From: Heterohyrax brucei
Taxonomy: Eukaryota > Chordata > Mammalia > Hyracoidea > Procaviidae
Assembly (NCBI GenBank): GCA_028571685.1
Contig: CM053141.1
Location: 53,380,333-53,444,332, forward strand
Direction: 5' to 3'
Length of the DNA: 64,000 bases
The notes below the pieces were generated by a model. The model saw only the letters and a program-made list of their open reading frames with translations. It was not told where the DNA came from and did not search any database. This document shows positions 1 through 12,527 of the stretch, one piece after another. The position numbers were made by a program, and so were the translations under genes. The number at the start of each line of letters is the position of its first letter. Positions within the stretch are counted from its first letter, which is position 1.

Positions 1-45
1 AAAAAAAAACAAAACAGAAGCAAATAAACAAACAAAAAACCCCCC
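1..45. repeat. A-rich tract at window edge
   Basis: The tract is A-rich with (AAAC)-like interruptions and ends at a run of C. It could be the poly(A) tail of a retroelement lying before the window, but nothing upstream is visible to confirm this. Confidence 0.4.
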
Positions 46-94
46 TAACTCTTGTAAGCTATTCATATTTGCTACATTTTAGCTATGTTACAAC

Positions 95-225
95 CAATAT
101 TCATGAAGCACCATTCTAAGCACTATACATGAGTATCTTTATTTAATTCTCATATGAAATTCTGTTAAAGAGATATTATTGTTTCCATTTTAAAGGTGAG
201 GAGAATGAGGACTGAAGAAAGAAGC
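95..225 (-). repeat. MIR SINE fragment
   Basis: Read on the minus strand this matches the central and 3' part of MIR. The plus strand shows the diagnostic 'ttctaagcactatacatgag', then 'tttaattctcatatgaaa', then 'ccattttaaaggtgaggaga'. The copy is strongly diverged, as expected of this ancient mammalian SINE. Confidence 0.6.
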
Positions 226-494
226 AGAATAAAGATCGTATTTTTTATAGAAGTACTATGGTAAATCTAAGAGATGAATCTTATAGAAGATCGTGTGCGT
301 CTTTGTATATGTATACATGAAAGGACAATTTTCATGACAAAGTCTCATCATCAGTCTCCAAATCAATGTGCTTTTAAAAGGCTTCTAAATTCCTGATGAG
401 TCAGCCTGTAAGCTCTCAGTGTTCTCTGTGTAAACTCTAGTACAGTGTTGGTCTGAGTTCCTTGTTTACACATCCCTGCATAAGGAATACCATG

Positions 495-700
495 GCCTTG
501 TTAGTGGGTAAAAGAAGTGATCTTCATTTTTATCTCTTGGTTGCTAAGTGACAGGTTAGCAATTTGAACTGCCAGGAGCTCTGTGGGAGACAGACTTGAT
601 GGTTTGCTCCTGTGGAGATTACAGCACAGAAAATGTTATGGGGCAGTTGACTCCGTCACATGGGATCCATATGAGTCAGAATTGACCAGATGACACTCAG
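495..700 (+). repeat. AfroSINE copy, long-body type, diverged
   Basis: This is a tRNA-derived SINE. It has the body motif 'ttgctcctgtggagattaca', then 'atgttatggggcagtt', then the tail 'atgagtcagaattgaccaga'. Copies near 15.4 kb and 35.0 kb have the same layout. The tRNA-like 5' part (about 540-580) is degraded. It is a transposed repeat and not a functional tRNA gene. Confidence 0.65.
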
Positions 701-1579
701 CAGCTCCTCCAAAGGAGTCAGCCTAATATCCGCCATATAGAATACTTATGGTAAAAGTTCTTACATTTGAATGCTACTTGGGTGAGTATGTGTCTCGTAA
801 TTTTAAAACTACACTTTAACAGTGGCTTTCTGTAAGAATGGATAATTGCATTATAGAGAAATACCTAAGAAAGTTTATAAAGGAATATAACTTTCTGGGA
901 TAATGGAAGATTTTTACGGTTGGACTCTTCTATGAACATATTTCTTATGCCATGTTTTATAAGTGTAAATATTTGAATAATTGATTAAAATTCTTTTGAA
1001 AATGATTTTGTGTATGGCATGAATATGAGAGTCCTTTGAAGTTTAGTTTTTACAAAGGTACATGTGAATTTGTGTTAAAATTTCATGTTTATACAAGCCC
1101 ATCCAAAGGTTCCTAACATTATTTTACTGCATTCAGGATTTTTGAAATTGCTTCCATGTAATCACTTTCTCTCTTTCCTTGCCTTTGAAGTCTTAATTAC
1201 TAATAAGAGATAATAACTGTCACTTACAACTTGACATTTTGAACTTTAGTTTTATATCATTTTTTATTCTGCCAAAAAAGGTAGATGTTCCCAAAGTTCC
1301 ATTAAACAATCTTGTCTCAAACATCACTGGAACATTTATGAGAATTTGCTCTCCTTTTTGATTTATACTTTTAAAAATCACTCATATATTTGATACTCAT
1401 ATTTTAGAAGTGATTTAGAATATTATAAATACTATATTTGAAATCCCAGTGTATTTTCATGATTAACTTACTCTGAATGAAAAAGAGCCTAAGGCCTTTA
1501 TCTCATTCATATATACTGCCTTAAAATGTAGTTTCTCTGTTCTATGAATGTTTTGTATTATCTGTTCACTAGATGACTT
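701..1579. other. AT-rich DNA without a recognised feature
   Basis: I see no gene, no convincing repeat and no long open frame here. Short A/T-rich runs dominate. It may hold old repeats that are too diverged to recognise by eye. Confidence 0.5.
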
Positions 1580-1775
1580 GTAATTTAGTGATTAAGAGCA
1601 GAGTCTCCAGAGATGAGGCTCAAAGCATAATTTACTCAATTACTGTGTCACTTTGAGCAATTGGTTTAACTTTGCTATACCACTTTCTTCATTTTTGCAA
1701 TGGGGATATGTGAGATCAAATGAGCTTATAATGTGATTACAGTAGTGTCTGGCACCTATCACAGACAGCGTTAAC
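1580..1775 (+). repeat. MIR SINE, nearly full length
   Basis: The copy runs in MIR order: 'tagtgattaagagcagagtc', a region like 'actgtgtcactttgagcaa', then 'ttcatttttgcaatgggga', and a tail containing 'tgtctggcacc'. These correspond to the tRNA-like head, the core and the 3' part of MIR. Confidence 0.75.
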
Positions 1776-1807
1776 TCTTACGGTGATGTAAAATGACTTA
1801 AATAACT

Positions 1808-1858
1808 TGACCTTTGTCACCATGAGTTGGAATAGACTCCACAGCAAAAGTTTTTTTC
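1808..1858 (+). repeat. SINE/RTE 3' tail fragment
   Basis: A short piece, 'gtcaccatgagttggaatag', followed by a T-rich end. It matches only the 3' tail shared by AfroSINE and RTE in this window, so it is an extremely 5'-truncated insertion. Confidence 0.55.
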
Positions 1859-2145
1859 TTTTGTAAAATGTAACACTATAAGGTAACGTTGAAGAAATGT
1901 CAGGAGTTAGACTAACCTTTTTTTAAAAGCTAAAGACTGTATTTTTTTTTTAAAAGAGTGTTGTACCTTAACTTGATAATGCTAAAACATGTAGAATATC
2001 CCATTTTTACCTTTAAATTCATGAAATGTTTGTTGATCAATTTTGTATTCTACCAAACAATGGAATACTAAATCCAAATGATTATAAATAAGTTTTAAAT
2101 TTTTCTTCCACTGGGATATTAGTGAAAACAACTGCATCAGTATAA

Positions 2146-2765
2146 AAATGGCATGGGGCAGTGGCTGGTCTCCTTAACTTCACAAGGGGAAAGGAGAAAC
2201 AAGATCAATGGCCCAAGGCTGATTGATATGAGGAGAAGCACAGACACGCTTCCTCTCTGCACTGTCTTTGCCAGTTCTGACACCAGTTGTGTCTCCCACA
2301 ACACTATTTCTCTGCTGGATTTCATAGCATGTTACAATAGCCACACAGAACTTAGTCAGTACTTAAAATTATGAGTTTTATTAGGGAAGTAACAGGCTCA
2401 GAAATTCAGGCTCAAGAACACTTAAGAGTATAATTCTTCCACCAATACAGGCTCTTTCCACCCATTCTGAGAGGTATGTCTGTCCCTGACCATCATCTCT
2501 GCCCAAAGATGTTCAGCTTCCTTGTTCCATGGGCCAGTAGGCCTGTTACACTGTTTCCTGTAGGTCTGTTGCATAAGTCTCTCCTGTTGATATCTACTTC
2601 CATGGTAGTGGTGGGTTCTTCACTTTCCTGCCTCTGAGATGGCTCGTTTTAAGCCCAGCAGAATGGCAGAACTGACCATTCCCTTTGATGGGCCACAACA
2701 ATCATATCAGCAGTCCTGCCTAATGATTTGAGTGGAAGGTACAAGACTATGGCTAGAAAGATCAA
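2146..2765 (-). repeat. LTR-like element, unclassified
   Basis: Read on the minus strand it contains a polyadenylation signal in 'ccctaataaaactcat' (plus-strand position about 2370-2390), with several hundred bases of mixed composition on both sides. That layout resembles the U3-R-U5 of an LTR. The LTR ends and a target duplication are not clear, so the class is uncertain. The two small opposing open frames at 2137-2374 are chance frames within it. Confidence 0.35.
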
Positions 2766-2769
2766 ACAG

Positions 2770-3445
2770 AAGTGATCTGTGGCACCAGAGCCGGTATGCA
2801 ACATTGTGATAAACAGAAAAAATATTGAAGCTGTCAAGGATTTCATTTTACTTGGATCCACTATCAATGCTAATGGAAGTAGCAGTCAGGAAATCAAGTG
2901 ATATTTTGCACTGGGTAAATCTGCTGCAAACACTCTCTTTAAAGTGTTGAAAAGCAAGGATGTGACTGGAGAACTAAAGTGGGCTTGACACAGCCATGAT
3001 GTTTTCAGTTGCCCCATAGGCATTCAAAATTGGACGATGAATAAGGAAGACAAAAGAAGAACTGTTGTTTTTGAATCATGGTGTTGGTAAAGAATACTGA
3101 GTATACCATGGATCACCAAAACAGTGAACAAATCAGTCTTGAAAGAAGTACAGCCACAGTGCTCTTAGGAAGCAAAGATGGTGAGTCTTTGTTTCACATA
3201 CTTTGGACATGTTATCAGGAGGGACTAGTCCATGGAGAACGTCTCTCTTGGTAAGGTAGACAGTCAATGTAAAAGAGGAAGACCCTTGAAGAGATAGACT
3301 GATACAATGCCTGCATCAATAAGCTTAAACATAGCAGTGATTGTGAAATGACCCAGGATGGGGCAGTGTTTCGTTCTGGGGTACATGGGGTCACTATGAG
3401 TTGAAACTGACTCCAAGGAACCTAATAGCAGCAACAATCAGTGAT
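2770..3445 (+). mobile_element. RTE-type LINE, 3' portion
   Basis: This is a 5'-truncated RTE copy carrying the end of the ORF and the 3' UTR. It shows 'gtcaaggatttcattttact', 'actgggtaaatctgctgc', 'tactttggacatgttatcag' and the 3' tail 'gggtcactatgagttgaaac', ending in an A/CAG-rich stretch. The same blocks recur in the copies at 19.4-21.1 and 21.7-23.3 kb. The reading frame is broken by many stops. Confidence 0.8.
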
Positions 3446-4325
3446 ACCATTATTGGACAGGGTGGAAAGAACTAGCATTGTGAATGTAACTGAACAAGAA
3501 GAAATAGGTATGCAAAATTGTTAAGAGAATAAACTTTTAAAGTAAACCAGGCTGGAAATATGAGACAAGTGGCATAATCTTAGTTAAGAGGAAGTCTAGA
3601 GCAGAAAGAAAGGGAAAGATGTGGAAATCCTATACCGATAGTCCCTGACTTCAGATGGGGTTCTGTTCCAAAGACTCCATAGTAAAATTATTCTGAATTA
3701 AGTCAAATATCTTATGTTTTGTTGCATTATTATTGCCTTTTATTGTCATTATCTATAAATCTGATCTTTTGTCTTTGGGGATTGGAAACATTACATATAA
3801 ACTTTTAGGTATATACATAAATAAAAAACACATGAATCATGAAAATTTATGCCAACAATGAAGAAGAGTAGTAGTAGTGTTGACTTTTTGTCAGTTACAG
3901 TCGTAACTCCACTTGTGGAAGGTTCTGAATTACCTGGGTTATCCCTGGGTGTGAAGATGACATTTCTAGCCAGAAAATTAGTAAGCACTGTCTGTATGAT
4001 TTTTTTTTTCTTTGTATGTTTCTCTGTAACACCTCTCTGCTTCCTGAATTTGCTTGTTGACTTTATCAAAGCAATCAGTGTTTGGATCCACGTTTTCAAG
4101 CAACTGAAGCCCTGATTTATTTTAGAAAATTAAATCTATATAGTTCTGTTTTGAATAGTAAATCATAATATTGAACATCTGTGTATGAACATCTGAAAAT
4201 GAGAACATCAACAAACTATGTGCTGTAACATGATATGCAGGGCATATTATTAATGCTAAAATGTACAAAAAATAAAATAAAACAAATAGATGGTAGAAAG
4301 TGTGGGTTTATGGTAACTAGAATAC
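3446..4325. other. Unassigned region, possible unclassified repeat
   Basis: No gene is recognised. From about 3640 ('tagtccctgacttcagatgg') to about 4270 the sequence reads like one coherent element, but no second copy exists in this window to prove it is repetitive. Two overlapping opposing frames (88 and 102 codons, 3791-4115) show no recognisable motif and are compatible with chance. Confidence 0.35.
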
Positions 4326-4884
4326 TATGTGTCTTAGTTAACTAGTGTTTTTTAGTAGAAACATCACAAGTGGATAGCTTTAACAAAGAAAAGTTTATTC
4401 TTACATAGTCCAGTAGGCTGAAAGTCTGAATTCAGGGTGTATGCTCCAAGGGAAGGCCTTCCCTTTGTCATCTCTAGAGGAAGGTCCTTGTGTTGCATCA
4501 GTCTTTGGTAGAGAGCATCTTGGTGCTGGAACCTCAGGCCTGAAGGGCGTGCCTTAGTCCTAGTGCTGCTTTTTTAATGATACGAGGTTCCTAGTTCTCT
4601 GCTTGCTTCTCTTTCCTTTTGCCTCTTGTAGGATAAAAGGTGGTGTAAGTCATACTCTAGCGAAACTCCCTTTACATTGGTGGAGGGAGATGGTCTTAGG
4701 ATGGATGTATAGTCCCACCTTAATCCTCTCTAACATAATCCACTCTATTAACCACAGGCAGAGATTAGGATTTATAGCACAGGAAAATCACAAAATGGAG
4801 GACAATCATAAAATATTGGGTGTTATGATCAAACAAATATTCACACACTTTTGGAGAGACACAGTTCAGTCCATGAGACCATGT
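4326..4884 (-). repeat. MaLR-like solo LTR
   Basis: On the minus strand this is a roughly 550-bp LTR of an ERVL-MaLR-like family. The plus strand starts at 'gtgtcttagttaactagtg', carries 'ttaacaaagaaaagtttatt' (reverse complement of the AATAAA region), and ends at 'acacagttcagtccatgaga'. Related copies lie at 12.5, 41.6 and 58-59 kb. No internal region is seen beside it. Confidence 0.7.
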
Positions 4885-4994
4885 AATGGATTTTTGCTGA
4901 TCCTCTGCTTTATCAAACATCATGTCCATTTCTAGTGATTGCTCTTTACTGATGACATGTGTACAAATAAAACTGTCCAAGTCTTGCCTTCTTC

Positions 4995-5215
4995 ATTTCT
5001 TAGGTACATTCTAGTTGTATTTCTTCTCAGAAAGATTTGCTAATAGTATTCTTCAACAACCCTGCAGTTCAAACCCACCAATCCCTTTGTCTTCCTTTTT
5101 TTCATTTTCCAGATTTTGCAGGCATGAGGCTATTGGAAAGACCATAGCTTGGGTCAGATGCACCGTAATTATCAAAGTGATAAAGCAGTAACAAATCCTA
5201 CTGGTATTCACTTTG
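4995..5215 (-). mobile_element. RTE-type LINE fragment
   Basis: A degraded minus-strand piece of the RTE family. It contains 'ttcttctcagaaagatttgc' and 'ccatagcttgggtcagatgc', which match conserved blocks near the end of the RTE ORF in the better copies of this window. Confidence 0.6.
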
Positions 5216-6294
5216 AGCTTTATAGTTGTTGACCTTATCTATCCATCTAAATTATAAGTTCCTAGAGAAGTATTATACACTCAGCCCCTGTGACTCCCAG
5301 CGCAGTGCTGAGTTCATGAATACAAATTTGATATATATATTTTTCACTTTTTCTTTATTGTGATTAACTAAAAGTATACAATCCAAAATTAAATTTCCAT
5401 GCCCACCTATCTGCAGCTCCTTCTGCTCTCCTTGCTTGGTGATAGGACATTCTGCCTTTTCATTCTATATATGTCATATCCTCTTAACAATACCCTGTCC
5501 CCTCCTCTCAACCCTCTCCTCTCCAAGTAAGAGGTCAGTAGGACAGCATCCTACACATGCATAGAACCATAAAGTACACACAGTGTGGTCACATTGTATC
5601 ACTGAGTCCAGTCCATTCCTGTCCAAAGAGTTGACCTCAGTAATGTTTTCTGGCCAGGAACAGCAGAAGATCTAGAGTCCATGCTCCCAGAGGAGCCCCC
5701 TGGCCGGTAGACCATGAATGTCTGTCTTTTAGTGGAGTTCTTGAGGTGCACCCCTCTTTTTCTCATGTTGTCACTGGAACTCAGCATTATGTGCCCCATC
5801 ACAGCTGTCTTTCATGGTCAATGTTGATACAGTCACCCATTCACATAGGTCCCTCTGTCTCCTGAGCTTTTCCTTTCTCATGCCTTGGTTGTACTTGGTG
5901 ATCTTCTGTTCTGGATGAGTTGGGACCATTTGGTATACCTCAGATGGCAGCTGTCTAGCTTTTAAGACCCCAGATGCTGCTTACTAATATGGGGTACAGA
6001 AGATTCTCTAAGCAATAGGCCAGTTATACCAGTTGACCTCAATGTCCCCTGAAACCATGGTCCCCAGGACCCCACTACTGCTACTCTATCCTTGCAATAT
6101 TCGGTTAAGATTAGAAGAGTTTTCAGTTTATGTTGAAGTCCAGTTAAGTTGATCTTCCTTCTACTGTGTGCTGTCACTGCTTTCACCCAATCAAATTTCT
6201 CACATCTAATCTATGACCAGCTCTCTCCCTCCCTACCCTTTCTTGCATCCATCAAAGATGCAGTCTCTTTTTAAGTTCTTATAGGAGGGGTCTA

Positions 6295-9200
6295 ATATAA
6301 TATTTGTCCTTGTGCTGCTGAATGATTTCACTCAGCTTAATGTCTTCCAATTGAAACCAGCTTATGAGATGCTTCCTAAAATCATCATTGTTTTTTATCA
6401 TTGCATAGTGTTCCATCGAGTGTATGTACCATAGTTTGTTTATCTATTCATCTGTTGGGTATCTGGGTTGATTCTATCTTTTAGCAGTTGTGGACTGTGC
6501 TGCAGTAGACATTTGTGCATGTATCTGTTCATGTGACTGCCTTTGATTCTGTAGGATATATTCCAAGCAGTAAAATTACTGGATCAAATGGTATAATCTA
6601 TTTCCAGCTTTTTAAAGAAGCTCCAGATTGCTTTCAAAAGAGGTTGTACCATTTTGCAGTCCCACCAGCAGCATAGGAGCATTCCAGTCCCTCCACATCC
6701 TCTCCAACATTTGTTGTTTTGTGATTTTGGGCTCATGGCCAACCTCATTGGGGTAAGATGGTCTCTCATTGTAGTTTTGATTTGGATTTCTCTAATAACT
6801 AATGTTCATGAGCATTTCCTCGTGTCTTTTGGCTGCCTGGAAGTCCTCTTTGGTGAAGTGTCTGTCCATCCCCTTTGCCCATCATGTAAGTGAGTTATTT
6901 ACCTTTTTCTTGAAGATATTTTGCTGTAACTTTAGATTATGGAGATCAGATAGTGGTCCAACATGTAGATGCCAAATATTTTTTCCCTTTCATAGGTGGT
7001 TCTTTAATTCTTTTGATAAAGTCTTTGGATAAGCAAAAGTGCCTGATTCTTAGTAGTTCCCATTTACATATTTTCTCTTCTGTTGATCGTGCTTTGTTTG
7101 TCAGATTTGAAGTCTGTCTAAGCTGTGTATTAGATTTTTCATTACTGATCCTATTTTTTTTTTCTTGCAGTACCTTTATTGTTTTAGGTTTGATATTTAG
7201 GTTTTGATCCAATTTGAGTTAATTTTTGTATAAGGTGTGAGATATGGGTCTTGTTTCAATTTTTGCAGGTGGATATCCAATTTTGTCAGCACTGTTTGTT
7301 AAAGAGACTGTTTTTACCCCATTTTACAATCTTAGGGGCTTTGTCAAATACCAACTGTTCGTAGCATGATGGTGGCATCTCTGGGGTCTCAACTCTGTTC
7401 CTTTGGTCTATATATCTCTCTTTGTAGCAGTACCAAGCTGTTTTGACTACTGTGGCAGTGTAATAGGTTCTAAGGTCAGGTAGTGTGAGGCCTCCCACTG
7501 TGTTCCCATTCTTCAGTAGTGCTGTACTTATCTGGGTTTTCTTCCCTTTCCAAAGTTGGTAATTTGTTTTTCCATCTCATTAAAAAATGTCACTGAAATT
7601 TGTGTTGGGAGTGAGTTGTATATGTAGATCATTTTGGGTAAAATAGCAATTTTCACAATGTTAAGTCTTCCTATCCATGAGCAGGGTAGATTTTTCCATT
7701 TACATAAGTGTCTCTTGGTTTCTTGTTGTAAGGTCTTGTGGTTTTCTTTGTATAGGTCTCTTATTTCTCTGGTTAGATTTATTCTAGGTATTTTATCTTG
7801 TGTGCTATAGTAAATTGTATTGATTCGGTGATTTCTTCTTTCATAATCTTTGTTGGTATAAACGAATCCTACTGATTTACTTATCTTCTATCCTGATACT
7901 TTGCTGAACTCTTCTGTTAGTTCAAGCATTTTATTTATAGATTCTTTAAGATTCTCTGCATATACAATCATATCATCTGCACATAGGGAGATTTCAACTT
8001 CTTCTTTGCTAATATGGATGCCCTTTATTTCTTTGTCTTGTCTAATTGCTGTGGCCAGAACTTCTAGTACAGTGTTGAATAGGAGAGATGAGAGTGGGCA
8101 TGCTTGTCTAGTTCCTGTTCTCAAGGGGAATTCGTTCAGTCCCTCTCCATTCAGGATGATATAGATGGTTGGCTTTGTGTAGATTCCCCTTGTTGCGCTG
8201 AGGAATTTCCTTCTCTTCCTATTTTGCTGAGAAGTTTTTAGCATGAATGGGTGTTGGACTTTGTCAAAAGCCTTTTCCACATCAATTGACAAAACCAGGT
8301 GATTTTCATCTTTTGTATTATTTATGTGGTTGATCACATTAATTGTTTTTCTTATGTTGAACCAGCTTTGCATCCCTGGTATGAATCCAACTTTGTCATG
8401 ATGAATTAATTTTTTGATATGTTGTTAAAGTCTATTGGCAACGATTTTGTTGAAGATTTTTGCATCTATGTTCATGAGTGATATTGGTCTGTAGTTATTT
8501 TTTTTGTGGAATCTTTCCTTGACTTTGCTTTTAAGGTTATGCTGGTTTCATAGAATGATTTTGGGAGTATTACTTCCCTTTCTATGCTGTGAAATAGTCT
8601 CGGTAGTATTGGAGTTAACACCTCTCTAAAACTTTGGTAGAATTCGCTGGTGAAGCCATCTGGGTTAGGGCTTTTTTTGATGACTTTTTCAGTCTCTTCC
8701 TTTGTGGTGGGTTTATTCAGTTGTTCTACTTCTCCTTGGGATAATTTTGGTAGGTGATATGATCTAGAAATTTGTCCATTTCCTCTAGGTTTTCAAATCT
8801 GTTATAGTCTTTCATAGTATTGTGTTATGATACTTTTGATTTCAGTTGGGTCTGTTGTGACATCTCCCACCTCATTTCTTATTTGGATTATTTGTTTCCT
8901 CTCCTGTTTTACTTTTGTAAGTTTAGCCAATAGTTTATCTGTTTTGTTTATCTTTTCAAAAAAAACAGCTGTTGGTTTTATTTATTTTTTCAATTGTTTT
9001 TCTGATCTCTGATTCATTTAATTCTTCTCTAATCTTTATGATCTCTTTTCTTCTGGTGCCTGAGGTGTGCCTCCATTACCCTCTTTCTATTTGTTCAAGC
9101 TATAGTGTTAATTCTTTGGTTGGGTCCTTTCTTCTTTCCGGATGTGCACAACTATAGAGACAAACTGACCTCCGAGCACTGCATTGGCTGTATTCCCTAG

Positions 9201-10035
9201 GTTCTGGTAGGATGTGTTTTCATTCTCATTTGATTCCATAAATGTCTTTGTTTTGTCCTGCTTTCTTCTGTAATGGATGGCTTTTTGAGCAAGGTGTTGT
9301 TCAGTTTCCATGAGTTACAATTTCTGTTTTTTCTGCTATTGATTTTGACTTTTATGGCTTTATGATCTGAGAAGATGCTTTTTAATAATTCAACGGTTTG
9401 GATTTTTTGAGATTTGCTTTATGTCCTAACAGATGGTCTCTTCTGGAAACTGTTGTACTTTCTGTTGATGGATAAAAGTTCTGCATATGTAGATGAGGTC
9501 TTGTTAGTTAATTGTCACAATAAGATCATGTTCGTCTTTGCTGAGCTTTTTTCTGGATTGTCTGTTCATTACTGAAAGTGGAGAGTTGAAGTCTCCAGCT
9601 ATTATCGTGGCATGATCTATCTCAGTTTTTAATGTAGTTAGTGTTTGTTCTATGTAGTCAGTGTTTGTTCTATGTATTTAGATGCTTTGGTATTGGGTGC
9701 CTAAATATTTAATATTGTTAAGTCCTGCTTGTGTATTGAAACTTTCAGCAATAAATAATGACCATCCTTGTCCATGATGGTGGCTTTTACATTAAAATCT
9801 ATTTTATCTGAAATTAGTATTGCCACACCTGCTTTTCTTTCTGTATTGTTAGCTTGGTATATATTCTTCCACCCTTTAATTTTCAGTTTGTTCCTATCTT
9901 TATTTCTAAGGTGCATTTCTTATAAGCAACATGTAGATGGCTCATGTTTTTTGATACAGGATATCAGTCATTGTCTCTTTATTGGAGCATTCAGTCCATT
10001 TATATTCAATGTAATTACTGATAGGTATGTGTTTT
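6295..10035 (-). pseudogene. L1 'A' ORF2 remnant (endonuclease-RT)
   Basis: Reading 5' to 3' on the minus strand, the endonuclease N-terminus is at about 9700-10035 (a piece reads GVAILISDKIDFNVKATIMD). The reverse transcriptase follows, best preserved in a 161-codon open stretch at 7888-8373. There the catalytic box FADD appears as CADDM, and the box [10 protein letters not shown] is present. The Cys-rich C-terminus is at 6584-6769, with CWRGC and a second CCWWDC. An intact L1 ORF2 is about 1,270 codons. This one is split into many frames and cannot encode an active protein. Its natural role was nicking and reverse transcription of its own RNA. Confidence 0.85.
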
Positions 10036-10439
10036 TTGCTGTCATCTTGATGTATTTATGTTTGTGTTGGTGTTTTCTATGTTGTTCTTACTATTCTGTT
10101 CAGAGTCATCCTTTATGGGTTGACTTTTCATCTTTCTCATTGTTGGTTTTGTCGTTGAGATTACTGTTATGTTTCCTGTTTTGATATGTTGCATTGTTAT
10201 TGTGCTTTGTGGCTACCCATGTGATCCTACTTAATATCTGAAGTTTAACCCCAATTTTAACTTCTTCATATCTTTTTAACTTCCTCTCCATCTGAGAGAA
10301 CTGTAACTACTGTAGTATATCCCTCTTTTTACTATGATGGTGTCATAGTTTTCATGATATGATCATTAGTTCCCTTGTTTTAATATTGTAGTTTTGATTG
10401 AGGTTTGTGACTTCCCTAACTGAGTAGGTTTCTGCATGC

Positions 10440-11350
10440 TGTGTCCTGTATTCTCTCCTTAAATAATGGTTTTGTTTTTCTAAGCAAAGAGCCTCCTTCA
10501 GTATTTCGTGTAGTTTTGGTTTGGTTTTTACAAATTCTTTTAAGCTTCTACTTATCTGTGAATGTCTTAATATCATCTTCGTATTTGTGAGACAGTTTTG
10601 CAGGATATATAATTCTTGGCTGATAGTTTTTCACCTTTAAGGCACTGAATGTGTCATCCCACTGCCTCCTTGCCAACATTGTTCTGCCAAGAAGTCAGAC
10701 AAAAGCCTGCAGGGCTTCCCTCTGAATGTTTGCTTTGAGCCTCTCTGCCTTTAAGTCTCTGTCTATGTTTCATTGACTTAAGCTTAAGTATAATACATCT
10801 TACTGTCTTTCTTTTGGGGTCTAGTTTTTGTGGTACTTGATATATGTCTTGGATATCTGTGTTTTCTTCTTTCCTAATTTCAGGAAGTTTTCTGTCAGCA
10901 ACTCAACAGCAATACTCTCTGTGTTTTCAGCTATCACTCCTTGTTTAGGAAATCCAGTTAATCACAGATTATTCCTCTTAGTAGAGTCCCACATATTTTT
11001 TATGTTTCTTCTTTTTTTTAATTTATTTTTTCTGATTTCTCCTCATAAATGCTGGTTGCTCTGTCTTCAAGGTCACTAAGTCTGACTTCCATCTCCTCAA
11101 TTCTGCTCTTTTGGTTTTGGATTGAATTGTCTTATTGTGTAATTTTGTTATTGATCTGTTGGATTTCAGATTGTTGATGTTCCATCAGTTCAAATATCTT
11201 GCTTAATTTTTCATTTTGCTCTGGTGCATTTTGTTTAATCTCTAGGAGGGTTCTATATATAATTCTGTTTTACTTGACCTCCAATAGTTTTAGAAAGCCT
11301 TCTTTGTCTGGAAAGTTTTTTGATTCTTTATTTTGGAAGTTTTCCAGATC
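10440..11350 (-). pseudogene. L1 'A' ORF1 remnant (RNA-binding protein)
   Basis: The position between ORF2 and the 5' UTR, and the match with ORF1 of the other L1 copies, identify this as ORF1. One visible block (10352-10576, minus) includes FVKTKPKLHEILKEAL, close to FIKTKPKLQEILKEAL in the L1 at 41.05 kb. This is the C-terminal domain of the ORF1 RNA chaperone, which coats L1 RNA in the ribonucleoprotein particle. Stops interrupt it throughout. Confidence 0.75.
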
Positions 11351-11354
11351 CATG

Positions 11355-12527
11355 GTGGATTGTTTCTTTAAATGGTTAGAGATGGATTGTTGCCTTTGGG
11401 CCACCTAGAGGCTGTTTAGTTTCTTTGGTGTTACTTCAGCAGGAGCTCAGGCATAGTTCTGAGAAGGGAGTTGGTCACCAGCCACCTCCGTGTACTCTAG
11501 TGACTGGGTCCAGTGGACTCTCTGGGGTGGCAGGCTCCACTGCATATCTTGCAAAGATGGCAACCTACATATGGAGTCACTAGGGGGTCATCAACCGACC
11601 CTATGATGTGTGTCAGCAAAGGCTGAAAGAGATGTCACCATGCTACTCAGCAGTTATTTCTCCAGGCCAAGCCAAGCCAAGTGCCGTCGAGTCAGATCCG
11701 ACTCATGAACATTTAAGAGCTATCTGACAGCTACTAAAATCAGTCTGGCCATCAGATATGGCAGATTCTGCCTTCTGGTTGACAATGGAAGCACCTCTTC
11801 ACCATCCTCAGATGCTATAATGGAGTTCAAGGTTCGGAGACATTACAGCATTGCTGCCATTCTCAACCAGGCCCTACTCATAAGGTAATAATGTGCTAAA
11901 CACAGCCTTTCTGCTGGGAAAGTACTTTCCAGACTGGCACTGCTTTTCAGCTTGGAAATTATCCCCTGCTGAGGCCTCTAGTTGGGTGACTTCACCTACC
12001 AGCCAACAAAGATATTGTCCCAGCTGAGCTGCTCTTTCTGCCATGAAACAGCAGAATCTATGGTGGAGCTGAGAAAAGAGAAGGTGGGGGCACTTTTGTA
12101 CCCTCAGTCAGGAGCTGGGCTCTCAAAATGTGGCTATTCCACACTGCATCTTTGCTGTGCTATATTCTGTTTACTTTAGGATCCTGCTTGATGACACTGG
12201 GCTTGGCTTGGCTTTAGCATTGCAGTTCAGCATCTTTGCCGGGCTTGTGCCACTCCTCACCTCTTAGATAACCAAAAAGAAAAAGAAAATGTGTCAGTAC
12301 CTGCAGTCTGCCCATACAGCGAATCAGCAGGAGTGGTGCTCAGCATGTGACAGCTCGTGTCAGAGAGAAGTTTCCTGTTGAGTGATGTGTAGTCTAATCT
12401 GACAAACCTGTGCCATGTCCTAGGGCTCCTTGGGTATCCAGAGTGTTCCGTTCAGTTATCAATCCAAGCCTGGTAGTTGTCAGAGGGAACTGAGGACACA
12501 TGTTTCTAGTCTGCCATCTTGGCTCCA
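11355..12527 (-). promoter_or_regulatory. L1 'A' 5' UTR (former internal promoter)
   Basis: This is the region between ORF1 and the L1 5' end, more GC-rich than the ORFs. L1 transcription normally starts at its outer edge (12527). It carries a SINE-tail piece at about 11672-11706, at the position matching the one at 54060 in L1 'D'. A second short TTGGC-repeat piece lies at about 12195-12216. The 65-codon frame at 11982-12179 has no recognised match. Confidence 0.6.

Larger units (their letters stand above)
5335..12527 (-). mobile_element. L1 LINE 'A', near full length, decayed
   Basis: This is a roughly 7.2-kb L1 on the minus strand. The 3' end is the T-rich stretch at about 5340. The 3' UTR follows to about 6295, then ORF2, ORF1 and a roughly 1.1-kb 5' UTR. 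The 5' end is 'gccatcttggctcc' (12513-12526), the reverse complement of the usual L1 start. Many stops and frameshifts make it inactive. It belongs to the same broad family as the copies at 47.8-55.1 kb and, more distantly, 39.5-46.1 kb. A MaLR-like LTR abuts its 5' end, so no target duplication can be read. Confidence 0.85.
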
